This document shows, piece after piece, positions 22,358-34,013 of a stretch of 64,000 nucleotides of DNA. Made by a program: the position numbers and the translations under genes. Position 1 is the first letter of the stretch. Each line of letters starts with the position of its first letter. This stretch comes from Pseudeuparius sepicola (Eukaryota; Arthropoda; Insecta; Coleoptera; Anthribidae). The DNA lies in assembly GCA_963920635.1 (NCBI GenBank), contig OY987298.1, positions 25,708,647-25,772,646 of the forward strand, read 5' to 3'. The notes under the pieces were generated by a model. It saw only the letters and a program-made list of their open reading frames with translations. It was not told the DNA's origin and ran no database searches.

Positions 22358-23437
22358 TAGAGATGGGAAAGTTCCCTCTTTACGAAAATTCCCGGAAAGT
22401 TTCCGACCAAAATTTCCGAAACTTTCGGAAAGTTTCCAATTTTCTTTTTTTAATGTTTACTTTAATTAGTCACACTTGGAGCTTTCCAAAAATACCAATT
22501 ATGTCATATTTTAAGTGAAATTTGCTAAAGATATTTGTAGAAAAGGTATAATATCACAAAATGTAAAAGTTTTGCTTTGTAATTCGTATTTCATGATCAT
22601 AATTCAAATTTCCACTTTCAGATTTTAAATTATTAGTATTATTAATTAATTACTACCTACAGTAAAAAACGTAGGAAGTGACGTTTTTTTTTGTTAAAAA
22701 AATACTATTATTTTTTTGCAGACTTACCTGGGACAAAAAACCATTAATCCCGCTAAACCAAAAGTGATATGCAACCTTGTTGTGCAGATTTTTTATTCAC
22801 TTTACTAGTCTAATGAAAAATTGCAATAAAATCGCCATCTTAATTAAAAAAAATCTGTTATTTGGAGATAACTTTTTTTGTTTGAAATTAAACTGTTTTT
22901 TTCTAGGCGGCATTCAATTCCTTGGAAAAAACTACACAAGTTTAGTTTTTGAACCACCAATGTATCTTAAAAATTACCGAGATAATCGCTCATATAACAT
23001 CTTAATTGCGACACCCTGTACAAAAGTAAAAATAAAACATAAGGATAAAAGATAAAACCAAATATGAAAGAATAATAAATTCACATATTGTTCATATTAT
23101 CATTATTTACCTAGTTTAATTTAATTTAAATTTATTAAACTTCATAAGTCAAAAAGTCTAATAAAAAAATATATTTGATCTGTGGTCTATAGAACAGTTC
23201 ATCATTCTTCTTTGTTCTTTTTTGTATTTTTTAGGTTATGTCATGAATCTTGGCCAGGCATTTATTACGGCAAATTTAAAATTTCTTCATAAATTCCCGG
23301 AAACTTTCTGTGAAAGTTTCTCGGGAATGTTTCGGACACTTTCAGGGAAAGTTTCCTATACCTTCAAAGTTTCTTCCCAGAAAGTTTCCAAAAACGGAAA
23401 CTGTCCCGACTGGGAAAGTTTCCATTGCCCATCTCTA
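22358..23437. mobile_element. hAT-like element abutting the tamo exon D acceptor
   Basis: Ends TAGAGATGGG and CCCATCTCTA, flanked by near-identical repeats TATTTAC (22351-22357) and CATTTAC (23438-23444), fit a hAT-type insertion. The subterminal regions are full of GGAAAGTTTCC-type motifs in both orientations. The interior has no transposase. Its right end lies 9 bp before the exon at 23447. Confidence 0.75.
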
Positions 23438-23446
23438 CATTTACAG

Positions 23447-23712
23447 TGCAGTTGCATTCAACACGGTTATCCCGGCTACCTGCCGTACGGGCAGCCGATG
23501 GTGAAGACGCAGTGCGGGGGCGGGTACTGTCCCAGCAACGGGTACGTGCCGCAAGTGGTGCCAGCCGGGTATGTGTACCCGGTGCCAACCGCACAGCTGA
23601 TCGAGCTGGATTCGCACAACGGGTACGATGCGGTGGACGCCGGGCCATTACCAGGGCATTCGAGACTGAGGAAGACCAGCAGGGAGAGCACCGTCATGAA
23701 TGAGGTCTATAG
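23447..23712 (+). CDS. tamo: tamo exon D (Gly/Tyr/Pro-rich segment)
   Basis: Starts after TTTACAG in phase 0 with CSCIQHGYPGYLPYGQPMV and proceeds through GYVPQVVPAGYVYPVPTAQL to SRESTVMNEVYR. It ends two bases into a codon, AG/GCAAGT, a consensus GC donor. Using the nearby GTAATG donor at 23717 would force an in-frame stop at the start of the next exon, so the GC donor is preferred. The low-complexity Tyr/Pro/Gly composition suits the disordered middle of Tamo-like proteins. The large open frame running leftwards from this exon through the hAT-like element is coincidental. Confidence 0.85.
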
Positions 23713-23936
23713 GCAAGTAATGTTAATAGCCAATCAAATGTTTATTTCAATACCTTGCAATGACAATGAGAAACATTTCAGGATTTTTTTTTTCTCGGTG
23801 AGTACCATAAGTGAGATTACAACGGAAATTTTCTTAACATTTGAAACGTGCTTCCATGATATTAAGACAGTACGATTAGTAGTAAAAACAAACACTCGGT
23901 CTGTCATTTAGCCGGAAGTTATTCAAATTTAAATAT

Positions 23937-24091
23937 TTATGAGCTGCTTTTGAAATTTAGATGTACATTTTTCTTACCGAATACAGTACAATAGCGATAA
24001 TATGAACGACTCAGTAATATGAACATAATATTTTTGTAATACGTAATACGAGTATTAAGCACAGTGAACCCATAGAATGGGTTAAACAGAT
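23937..24091. other. tamo intron before LINE insertion
   Basis: No gene recognised. Confidence 0.35.
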
Positions 24092-26870
24092 AATAATAGG
24101 ACTTTATTGCAAGAATACAGTACAAAACATGTAGGTATCCTGTACAAAGGCGAAGTCTGGCAACAAGTGCCATTCATACTTAACCTTTACCTAACCCTAA
24201 CCTATATCTACCCAAAACATAGCCTATAAATTTTATTAAACTACGGCGTATCAAACGATATAATACAGTTATAGCCAACGACGAAAACAGTGTCCAGGAT
24301 ATATAAAAAGCACCATCATCTGGAAAGCAGCAAACTCTTTATCTTTCCACTAAAAACTCTGTTGCCAATCTCGTTCCTCAAAGTTGTATCTAAGGAATTA
24401 TACAGGTGAACAGCGTTAAAAGAAAAAGACCTCTGAAAGAATGATGTGCGGTGGGCAGGCATTGTAAATAAATTTGTGTGACGAACATTTAAGCTATGTA
24501 TTGCAGCGCGTGGCACAAGTTTTTTTACCAAGTAAGGAGGAGAAGGCTTTAATAATGTTAGCAACAAAAGTGAGCATATGTAGCGCAAAATTGCCCCTAA
24601 CATCCAACCATTTTAATTCTTTGAAGGCTGGAGATATATGATCATATTTTCTTAGGTTTGTAATTAGCCTGCAGCATGTGTTTTGTATTCTTTGTAATCT
24701 GTTCAATGTCGCACTATCCAAACACGGTACATATACAATATCTTCATAATGAATTTTTGAAAGAATTAAGCTTTCGCAGAGAAGCTTTCTTGTATTCATA
24801 TCCAATGAGCTCCTACTTGCGTATAGCAATTTTAGTCTCAAGTAGCATCCCTTGGTCAACCCAACAACATGATCCACGAATCGAAGTTCCTCATCAAATG
24901 TCAAACCGAGAATCCTCGCAGTCGACACAACAGTCACATCCGAACCATCTATTTGAACTCGCATATTTAATTTAAAAAATTCTCTATGCTTCTTTTTTGA
25001 AAATATAATTAGTTTAGATTTTGTCGGATTCAAATGCAAATTGTGACTTATAGCATATTTATTTATACATAGCAGATCCTCACTCAAATTTTTTGTGCTA
25101 CCAGATAATTTTTGGGATAAAAATTCAAGTAAACTTGCGTATCTTCGGCAAAAGCCTGAGTATTTGATCGAGTAACAACATTCATTAGGTCGAAAGTATA
25201 AACGAGGAAAAGCGTAGGCCCCAGCACAGAACCCTGTGGGACACCCGACGTAATAAGTGAGCTTTCAGAGACGTTGTTTCCTAACCTGCTGAAACCGATC
25301 CATTAAGTAATTGGATATGAATTTTAATGCAGAATTATCAAAACCGATATATTTACATTTAGCAATCAGCAAATTATGACTTATAGTATCGAATGCCTTA
25401 CTAAAATCCAAGAGAACCAAAGCAGTGGCTTAAATTTGCCAGAGACGAAACGCAGCTATGGGCTTTCCTAAATCCTGATTGATTCACTGGAAATAATTTA
25501 TTTACCTCCAAGAATTTCACAAGTTGTTCAGATACTATTTTCTCAAGAATTTTAGAAAAAATCGGTAGCAAGCTAATAGGACGCAGATCGGAATAAGCTT
25601 TCGGGTTCTCAATCTTAGGTAGGGGAGTGACAACAGCCACCCTCCAAGTAGTTGGAAAGTAACTGTGTTCAATACAACAGTTTAACAGATGAGTTACATG
25701 CGGAGCGATAACAGGTAAACAGTAGCGGATCATGTCTAAGCTTATACCGTCGCAACCCTTCGAATTCGATTTTATTTTATTTATTACTTCAACTATTTTA
25801 TCTACGGTTGCAAATTCGATCTTAAACGACTTCTTGCCATTAATGCTATTATTTGTATAAAATATGATTTTTTTATAAACTGACAATGCCTTATTCCTCA
25901 ATTTAAAGATGTACCGTAGATTATCAGTTAGCCAAGGTGCTTTCGGTTTGCTGATTAGCGAAGTTTTAAGAGGCGCATGACAATCAAACAAATGAGTTAT
26001 CCACTTTGTCAAGAAGTCAACCTTGTCATCAATATCCTTGATATAGAAAATATCCGACCATGGAACATTACACAAATATTTATTAAAAGAATCCATGTCG
26101 AAATTTCGAAAACATCTATAAGTTTTTGTACCTTTCAGGGGTCTGCACACCTGCAAGTTAAAACTGCAACTCACCATTCTATGGTCAGAGAATAAATCTG
26201 CATTCAAAGTTTTCACATCAGAGCAACGCTCAGGACAATTACAAAGTATAGGATCTAGTAGTGTTTGCGAGTGTTGCACGATTCGCGTGGCTTCGCCTAA
26301 CACTTGTTCCAAATTATATGAGTGAAGACATTGCAATATTTTATTATTGGGGTTAAAAAAATCAACATTGAAGTCGCCCAATACGAGAATCAAATCATTG
26401 TGAGCTGAGACGACCGAAAGAGCATTTTCAAAACTGGCCAGAGCCGCATTCATGTTTCCCTTTGGCGGCCGATAAACAATCCCTAAGATTAATGTCAATT
26501 TGCCAAAAGACAACCTCAACCACATATGCTCTAGATCTGAAGACATTTCACCAATATTAATTTTATTTATGTTAAAATGCTCACACTTTATATGTGATTT
26601 TATATAAACACCAACGCCTCCCCCTCGCCCCACTCTATCACTGCGATAAAAGGTGTAGTCAGACATCGACACAGCACTGCTCGGCACAGTTTGCGAGAGC
26701 CAAGTTTCTATCACTGCCATAATATCAAAATTATTATCAATCACCATATCAGAAAACTCGCTAAAAGAAGGCAACAGTGATCTTGTATTTACTTGGCCGA
26801 TTTTCGCGAGGTTACTCACAGCAGTATTATTTCGAGTCATAATTTATTTTTTATTTTAAAATAGACAAAT
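24092..26870 (-). mobile_element. LINE (Jockey/CR1 superfamily), near full ORF2, inactive
   Basis: Inserted antisense in the tamo GC-AG intron. ORF 26840-25401 has an apurinic-type endonuclease (VNTRSLL, IETWL, GRGGGVGVYI, VLGDFNVDF, SDHRMVSC) and the start of reverse transcriptase (RPISLLPIFSKILEKIVSEQ). Near 25430 a deletion/frameshift breaks the frame just before LLDFSKAFDTISH. The catalytic box at about 25150 reads FAED instead of YADD. The C-terminal domain follows at 25087-24316 in two frames (LNRLQRIQNTCCRLI, HLYNSLD). The 3' end is AATAAAGTCC then a TATTATTA tail. RT is inactivated by these changes. Confidence 0.9.
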
Positions 26871-27433
26871 GATGTTCAAAAACCGGACAAGCAGTGTCGA
26901 AAGTGGAATGATCAACGGGCACATTTGATTTAAATTATGCGAACTGTGGACAGTGCGTCATTGGTTCGTCGTTTCATGTGAAAAATCTTATTATTTTGCA
27001 AACTGCCAGCCTTATGTATGATTCGGAATTGCCCGAATAAGAATCGTAGACTGGGAGTTAACTATTTCAGGTGTATGTAGCCTTTACGCTGTTTACGATT
27101 TCGCCCATTTCGCACAGGGGCGAACTCAAATGTATATTGTATAAAATGTCTGTTTTTTACGGCGTTGACCGAAATATGAAAGGTCCAAAGGTATCCAAAA
27201 ACCTTAATATAAGCCCTAAGTAGATATTTATATTAACATATAATAGAGCTTTCAATTTAAAATAGGGTAAAAATGTTCTTAGTAAGGTCCTGCATTTCCC
27301 ATAGTGCGCCTGTCGGTTCATATGTCTTTACCTAACATATAAATATCATTTGTGTATTATGTGTTGAACAAAGACAAACATTGTGACGCAGAGATCAAGG
27401 TTCGTGTAATGAAGTATATTTTCAATATTCCAG
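26871..27433. other. tamo intron, nothing recognised
   Basis: Ends with the acceptor TTCAATATTCCAG at 27433. No other feature seen. Confidence 0.4.
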
Positions 27434-28181
27434 GAGTAAGAACAACAACGACTTCAACCTGAACGGGGCGTCGGCGGTCACAGAAAAAGAAGAACCCCAA
27501 TACGAAGAGGACTGGGGCTACGTCTTCCGAAATCTCGAGACCCAGGGCTACAGCAAGGACCTGGGCGAGCGCGGCGACCTCCTCAGCCCTCCCAGCAACG
27601 AGAAGCGCAAACACACCAAGGAGAGCAAGAAGGTAAAAGTTACCGGCCTAGAGGAAGCAGTCAACAACCTTACCGTCTCCGATCGGCCTTTGAAAGTCGG
27701 CGACGTGGCCAGTGTGAAACTCCCGGAAGTTAAGCCCGTCGAAAGGCGGAATTCTCAGAACAGTAGTTACGACAATGTGACGCCAAACGACGCGGTAAAG
27801 TCAGTGAAGTTACCGTCGAAAGTTAACGCCAGTAGTTATGCACGAACGAAGACGCTGCCACACGAGAAAGAGGCGAAGGAACCCCCGAAGAGTATTCAAA
27901 GTAAAACCCTCGATGTGAGGAAGTTGAAGGAAGAAATGCCGCAACAAGCGAAAAAAGAAGACGTGCCATTGTCCAGGTGGGAATGCATGTCGTGCACTTA
28001 TATAAACGAAGGCATGAAAGACATATGCGATATGTGCAGCAAGAGCAGAAGCCCCAAGCAGGAGCAACCGATGGAAGTGGGGGGCTCCGAGTGTTCCCAG
28101 TGCACCCTCGTCAATCCGAAAAATTTAAAGAAGTGCGATGCCTGCGGAGCCAGCTTGAAAAATTCGCCGACGTACATCTGA
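27434..28181 (+). CDS. tamo: tamo last coding exon (PIM-like motif, two RanBP2-type zinc fingers)
   Basis: Starts with one base completing an Arg codon, then SKNNNDFNLNGASA. Next is the conserved acidic/aromatic block EEDWGYVFRNLE-TQGYSKDLGERGD, in the position where SPATA2 carries its PUB-interacting motif for HOIP; equivalence is inferred. A charged Ser/Lys-rich linker follows, then zinc finger 1 WECMSCTYINEGMKDICDMC (CX2CX10CX2C with the leading W, near-consensus RanBP2 type) and zinc finger 2 CSQCTLVNPKNLKKCDAC, which keeps all four cysteines but lacks the W. Stop TGA at 28179. RanBP2-type fingers usually bind ubiquitin, Ran or RNA. This last exon is GC-rich and intact, so the gene looks functional. 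Confidence 0.92.
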
Positions 28182-28640
28182 GTATTATGCAAGTGCTTTA
28201 AGAGACACGGCGGCGCTCCAAAAGCAAAATCAAAAAATTACTAAAACAAAGTGGTCGTAAGATGCTTCTTTTTTAATATTGCACACGTATCGAGAAGTAT
28301 TATCGCCATCTTTAGGCAAAATAATAGAGTGATAAGTGTAATATCTGTTTTGTAAAAAGGACATTTAGGTTACACGTTGTACCTTTAGTTTTATGTCTTT
28401 AAAAATCAAATTGTGGAATGGTTGTGATCTAACGGTTTTAATTATGTGATTAAGGAAGTGGATCCTATCGTCGGTATTATCTACGTTTATTGAACTTGTT
28501 GACGACATCGGTATGTGTTGTAAATTTGTGTAGGACAACTAAAAATAAAATATGAACACAAAGCAAATTAGCTGTCAAAGCTTTTTTAAGAAACCATAGA
28601 GCAGTAGAAAATTTGTAATATAATCAATAAAATTTGATTG
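28182..28640 (+). other. tamo: tamo 3' UTR with candidate poly(A) signals
   Basis: Non-coding DNA after the TGA with AATAAA at 28544-28549 and again at 28626-28631. The transcript end is inferred. Confidence 0.6.
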
Positions 28641-28829
28641 AATCAATAAGGTAGGTACTGACCATTTTTGAAAGTAACTCGAAGTTCATATATATTTTGT
28701 TGTCAGATGAGTATCAAAATGACCTATTAGCGTTAGTATATAAGATTCTGGAATTTTATTACCTCTGACATCCCCTATTTGAAAATAGGGTACATTTAAA
28801 ACCAAAATTTCTAATCTTTATTATGTCTA

Positions 28830-28990
28830 TGACACAACACCCAGATAACGGTATGTTATGACGTCAACGGTGACGCTTATTCGACAAAATCATGGCTATC
28901 TTGACTCGTTTATAGTGAGCTAGGCAACCACATATACACCAAGGTGTCTCAAAGTGCCTACATTCTATTTTTGGATTGAAATTGACAGTG
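28830..28990. repeat. Dispersed repeat, inverted partner of 11840-11990
   Basis: Carries ACCACATATACACCAAGGTG and GCCTACATTCT, complementary to the segment in the tamo intron. Confidence 0.6.
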
Positions 28991-29614
28991 AGACTAATTT
29001 CAGGACAATTTTTTTAAGTTGGCCGCACTTTTGTCGAAGTAACATAGGTGCATAGAAGAGTTTAATTTTCGTTTCCTAGCTGGCATACTGTTATGTGTGT
29101 ATCGTGGTCTATGATCTCGGCCCCTTTCCAGTTTGGAAAATTTTTACAAGGTTATTTTCTCCTCATCTTTTTATGGCCTCTACTTTTACGAAAAATTTAG
29201 CCAATGGGGCCTACGCCACCTCTTCGTAGGGATGGATATCGCCAGCTATTGCTGTATCCGCCAAACTTGGCAACTTGAATTATTAAACACAGATAAATAC
29301 ATTCTTTTCTCTTCCCTTGGTATCATCTTGTGAGCTGTCCTTTCCCCTTCTTTTCCTGTCGTTCCATGTTTCTATAACTCCCGCCTGCCCCACTTGGTAC
29401 TCGTTGTTTCCTTTGCCTTTCCGTGTTGTGTTTCCAACTGCCGCCTGCCTTCCCTCCATGGAGCCCCCCTCCGCCCGCCGATTCAGATTAAACATTTTAT
29501 CAGCGGATGGACCGGTCCCCGCCATCCTGCCGCCTCGGCAGGTGTAGGAAGACTTTTACAGGGTTATCTTACAATGACAAAGGTGACAGTAATATAAATA
29601 TAAAATATAAAAGT
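28991..29614. other. Unrecognised DNA, pyrimidine-rich
   Basis: CT-rich tract 29310-29480 gives overlapping open frames on both strands without recognisable similarity. No gene called. Confidence 0.35.
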
Positions 29615-30006
29615 AAACTAAAGTCTATCCAAGTTACAGAGGCAGCGGATCAAAACATTGGCCACCACGTGACCTATTCTCTTATTGGTCTGGCCGTCAT
29701 AAAATGTCAAGTGTTCACGCGGCGAGCAGAATGCAGGGCCGGCTCTTCCCTCAGTCAAGTATCCTGCATATTTTAGATCGGATCACGAGCAGTATATTCT
29801 GTAAATTTATTTTGCTACTTAATTTATAAAGATCCATGAAAGGTAGAAACACAAATTTTAGAACTTCTAAAAGAATTAGTTCAGAATTACAAGCCACTTG
29901 GAATCTCATATTAGTCCGACCCTGGTACACGATCGCAAGGCGGTCATGTGACTTTGTTTATATCTACATTATCTACTAATGCTGTAACTTGGATAGACTT
30001 TAGTTT
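29615..30006. mobile_element. MITE with perfect 25-bp TIRs
   Basis: Left arm 29615-29639 begins AAACTAAAGTCTATCCAAGT; the exact complement is 29982-30006. No clear TSD could be fixed and there is no coding capacity. Confidence 0.8.
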
Positions 30007-31739
30007 GACAGCCCATCAGTAATAATGACAGATTTCTAACCATAGCCATAATGGATTTGTTTACAATGGGCAGTAAAGAACAAATTCTTGATTTTTCACT
30101 TGTATTTTATGAAGGGTCTCTAGATATATAGGGAACCGCACTTATTCGATTTTTTGGGCCTTAATTAAGCCAAAAATGAAAATAGAACGTAACAGTAACG
30201 TCGTGTTTGTGTCAGTCGCCGTTTTTATTTTTATCAATTGTTTTCTTCCGTTGTGTCTCACATTTGACCACATAAGCTGACATAAATGTTGAACAAGGTA
30301 AATCAATAACAACAGTTTATTTCAAGCTGTAAATTATTTGTTTCGTTGTGAAGTTATGGGTTGGCTTTCTGAGAAAATAATAGAAAAGATTTTTTTATTT
30401 GTATAGATGTTCTGCATGCAGAAATTGAGTTGTCTCTAATATTAATACAACAAAGCACCAAACACTTTTTTTAGTTCTATTGTGAGAAAGAATTTGTGGC
30501 ATTGTAAACTGAGAAGTGAAACCCGATGGAAGAAGGATCAATCAATGAGTGATATTTATTTTATAATGATTAATGGTTTTGCTTTTGACATTCAGTCCAG
30601 GCAATCTATGAAGTGTGGAGGAATATATTTTGGAAAAGATTTTGAATTAACTCAGGATAGTAACCTGCGCTGCGGTGCTTCCTTTTATTTTATATGCTTA
30701 GAACCCTGTAAAGCCAAACCAAATAACTAATAAATATTAAGCTAGCTTGTCTGCAAATTTCCTCTATCCCTTTGGAGTATATTTGGCTATTGGCCGTTAG
30801 GTGGCGCTGTGAGTATTGAAACCAGAGATATTCAAGGCAATTTGAATGTGTTCCCAGAATATGTTTTTTCTATTGCCTATAAAAAACTGTCCACCTCCAG
30901 CAAATGTTACAATACCAAAGTTGAAGACGTTAAGAGGCCATTTTGTGGCCTGACTTTAAGTAGGTACAAGCTGGCAGCCTTAGGGCAATTGGTTAAAGCT
31001 ATTTCTTTTTAGTCTGAATACCTAGTCTGGTGCCAGGTAATCTTAGAATTATTATATGGTGTTTGTGTGCATTTTAATTTGTATATTTTCCAGTTTTATA
31101 CCTGTCCAAGAATATTAGTAAAACCTCCCATTTGCCCGAACGAATCTGTTTTTTGTCAACGGCCCTCAGCCCTCTCTGAACCTACAAAAATCCCGTCACA
31201 GAAGTTTAGCTAATGTCAAACAAACTGTCAACATCTTCACTATTCAGCGAGAAGACTGAAAATATTTGATAATTTATGGCTATTGCTCAGTGTATTGTTT
31301 TTTTTATATGCCTATGTTTCTAAGGACAGTAGTTCATTTGTCCCGTGGTATACTTGTCAACTTCAATGCACGTTTGCCACATTATGGTGGTATTTACAAA
31401 TCAGTCGAGTGACATCAGAGGTGTTTGTAAACAGATAGTGGAGGTTAAAACCCTTTTTTAAAAATCAAATTATGGGAAAACCGATTGTGTTTCTGCAGAT
31501 TCAAATAGTCAAAGGCATTCTGGATGTAAGACCTTTTTATTTCATCTTTATTTTCGCATAAATACTGCTAGAAAATTACTAGTCAATTTTGGATAAAATG
31601 AAAATTGGTGTTTTGACATGTGAAAATTAAAACAGACTGGTATTATTCCATCGTATGTATCGCAGCGAGTAGACGCGTTTGTATGCACTCCCGTTTCTTT
31701 TGTGGTTCTTCGTCCGAGTTTGAAATAGTGCCCATTTAA
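30007..31739. other. No gene recognised
   Basis: Open frames 30482-30730 and 30809-31012 have ATG starts but no recognisable domains. They could be old TE or host remnants. Confidence 0.35.
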
Positions 31740-31835
31740 TTGCAATGGAATCCTACAGTTGCCTGTTGCTGTAGCCCTGTGTTGTGCATCCAAGCTCCTT
31801 TCATCTCGATATCCATAGTTATTGAAACAGCATTC

Positions 31836-32093
31836 GCGATAAGCAACTTCAACGAGGCCGAAGCAATACTGGTTCGCTTTATTTCCCAAAGTACAGGAGA
31901 AGAAATTTATAAGGTGAAAAGTCGCCTGAAAAATACCAAAATCACAGTGTTTGAAGATTTAACTAAGAAGAGGTACTACATACTTTCGGAGGTGAAGAAA
32001 AAATATGGTACAAAAAACGCATGGTCAGTTGGCGGCAAAATATTCACATGGGATACCAGGCAGAACAAACGCATTCAGTTGGATGGAGAGTAA
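31836..32093 (+). pseudogene. LINE ORF1 C-terminal (FP25K-like fold) remnant
   Basis: The frame reads AILVRFISQSTGEEIYKVKS, then VFEDLTKKRYYILSEVKKKY and NAWSVGGKIFTW. This ordering (VRF...KR...I.EDLT..R..L...K...AWS..G.I) is the C-terminal module of LINE ORF1 proteins, related to the baculovirus FP25K family. The ATG at 31740 and the first 30 or so residues are probably not part of it. It lies about 1 kb upstream of the plus-strand LINE ORF2 at 33100 and may be its ORF1, split by the insertion at 32272-32870. Confidence 0.6.
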
Positions 32094-32271
32094 TTAACGG
32101 TTTATCGACGAGGAACAACCACTTTATGGCGCCGTCTTTTTTCTGAACTGGTTCTGTGTTCCTTATCGGCTTATCATTTATTTTCTTAGTATAATAATAT
32201 CTTCTTTTTTTTTCAATTCAGCACCGTTTGTCTTGCAACTGATTTTTATTAGCTACTTTATTTATTTACAT

Positions 32272-32870
32272 ATATGTTACAGACCGTATATGTAAACTGT
32301 ATAAAAAAGGGACTAGTCCATATGTAAACGGACTGAAGATATTAGTCTATATGTATAAGAAGTTTGTCTGTCAACAAACAGTCTAGTCTGTTTGCAAAAG
32401 GACTAGTCCTATTATATACGGTCTATATGCAACTAAACCGTATATCACAGAGAGATTTAAACAAAGACAGAATGTATGTGCAATATTTTCCGGGCGGTTT
32501 CGACGTACGCCATTTCTGAATTACCCCTTCTTGTATAGGCCCATCAAAGAAGGATATTACTTCTTGCTGGTACGTAGTATTTTGAAGGAAAAAAGGTAAT
32601 TATTTAGTATAATGTATAGTTACCCTATTTTTTTCTGCAAAATACATACTAAAAAGAAGGCATATTCTTCTTTAATGGGCCTATATAAAAAAGAAGGGTA
32701 ATTCACTACGATTGCACATACAGTTTGAATGTCAATAGTCCATATGTTAAAGGTCTAGTCCGTATATGAAATGCCCTGTCATTTACATACGGTCTGCGCC
32801 ATTTAGGCCGTATACATACAGCCTAAACCGTATACATATGATCTGTTTTCATATACGGGCTGTAACATAT
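32272..32870. mobile_element. Fold-back element with another TIR element nested inside
   Basis: Inverted ends ATGTTACAGACCGTATATG and CATATACGGGCTGTAACAT. Many subterminal copies of GGACTAGTCC-, CATATGTAAA- and ACGGTCTATATG-like words occur in alternating orientation. The centre is occupied by the unit 32518-32704. Confidence 0.75.
32518..32704. mobile_element. Nested MITE
   Basis: Inverted ends GAATTACCCCTTCTTGTATA and ATAAAAAAGAAGGGTAATTC, continuing into GGCCCAT. It sits wholly within 32272-32870. Confidence 0.75.
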
Positions 32871-34013
32871 ACATGATTTATCATTAAGGACCCTTTTTGG
32901 GTCCTATTAATATCTTTTTTTCTTTTTGTCGAGGTTATTAAGCACGTTGTTTTATATGTCTGTGGTTGTTACTTTGCATATTATAGAAACGATTATTAAT
33001 AAACATAACATCAGCCACTTAATTGATAAACCAACTCACCTTGCCGGGTCTGCCAGTAAGCTTATTAGCTTACTGCTGACATTCAGTAGAGTTGATTAAT
33101 AATATAGATGTGTTAAAGATGGATGGTACCTCCAATCACCATCTAGTATCGTGTGTTCTCAAGTTGAAAAAAGATAAAATAACACCTTTTTTTTCACACA
33201 TACCGCGATTTAAAAAATTTCAACTATGACGAATTTAAACGTGATTTGCATATTACTAACTGGGATTATATTTACAGCTAGGAGAGTGTAGATGATAAGG
33301 TGTTTTTTTTTTAGTAGTAACGTGAACAGAATTTTTGACATACACATGCTCCATTTAAAACCGTCAAAAAACTCTAGGGCACCTGCTCCTTGGCGTACTG
33401 ACAATTTAAAATTAATTATGCGTTTGCGGGATCAAGGTTGGGTTTAAGTATAGGAGATCAACTACTGAAGAGAGCTGGAATTATTATAAACAACTTCGTA
33501 ATTTGGTCAATCGCGCAGTTCAACAGGAAAGGGGAACATATTTGCAATTTAAATTTAAATCGAATCCCCGAGATTTTTGGAGGACTGTTAGATATTTGAA
33601 CTTAGGCAAGCAGTATTCTAAAAGTGTCCATAATTCTCGTCAGTATAGTGCGGATGATTTTAATAATTATTTTATTCACAGCCTTCCGAAGACCTCTGTA
33701 TCCAATAGCGGGAACTTCACTGGCAGATATGACCATTCGAATGAATTGATGGATCGCTTTGATTTTACGATTGTTAATAGTGACAAAATTGATGAAATTA
33801 TAGCCTAAAAATGATGTCCTATATTTTTCCTGCTTTGACAGACTATTTGACTCGTATTGTAAATTGTTGTCTTGTCACGGGTGTTTTTCCCAAGGCCTGG
33901 AAACTTTTCAAATGTTCTTCCTCTTCCAAAGAATAACGAACCGACAGAGCTTGGTAAATTCAGACCAATCAGTGTTTTGTCTACCTTATCCAAGATACTG
34001 GAGAAGGTAGTTG

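Noticed and set aside
23713..23720. GTAATG at 23717 as the exon D donor
   Set aside because: It puts the next exon in a frame with an immediate stop (GAG TAA). The GC donor at 23713 restores the frame.
23222..23911. 229-aa open frame on the plus strand
   Set aside because: Only the part 23447-23712 is coding (tamo exon D). The left part is hAT-like element sequence that happens to be open, and the right part is intron.
27810..28201. Open frames antisense to or out of frame with the tamo zinc-finger exon
   Set aside because: Shadows; the sense frame has clear CX2CX10CX2C fingers.
29283..29597. Open frames in the CT-rich stretch
   Set aside because: Low-complexity frames on both strands without domains.
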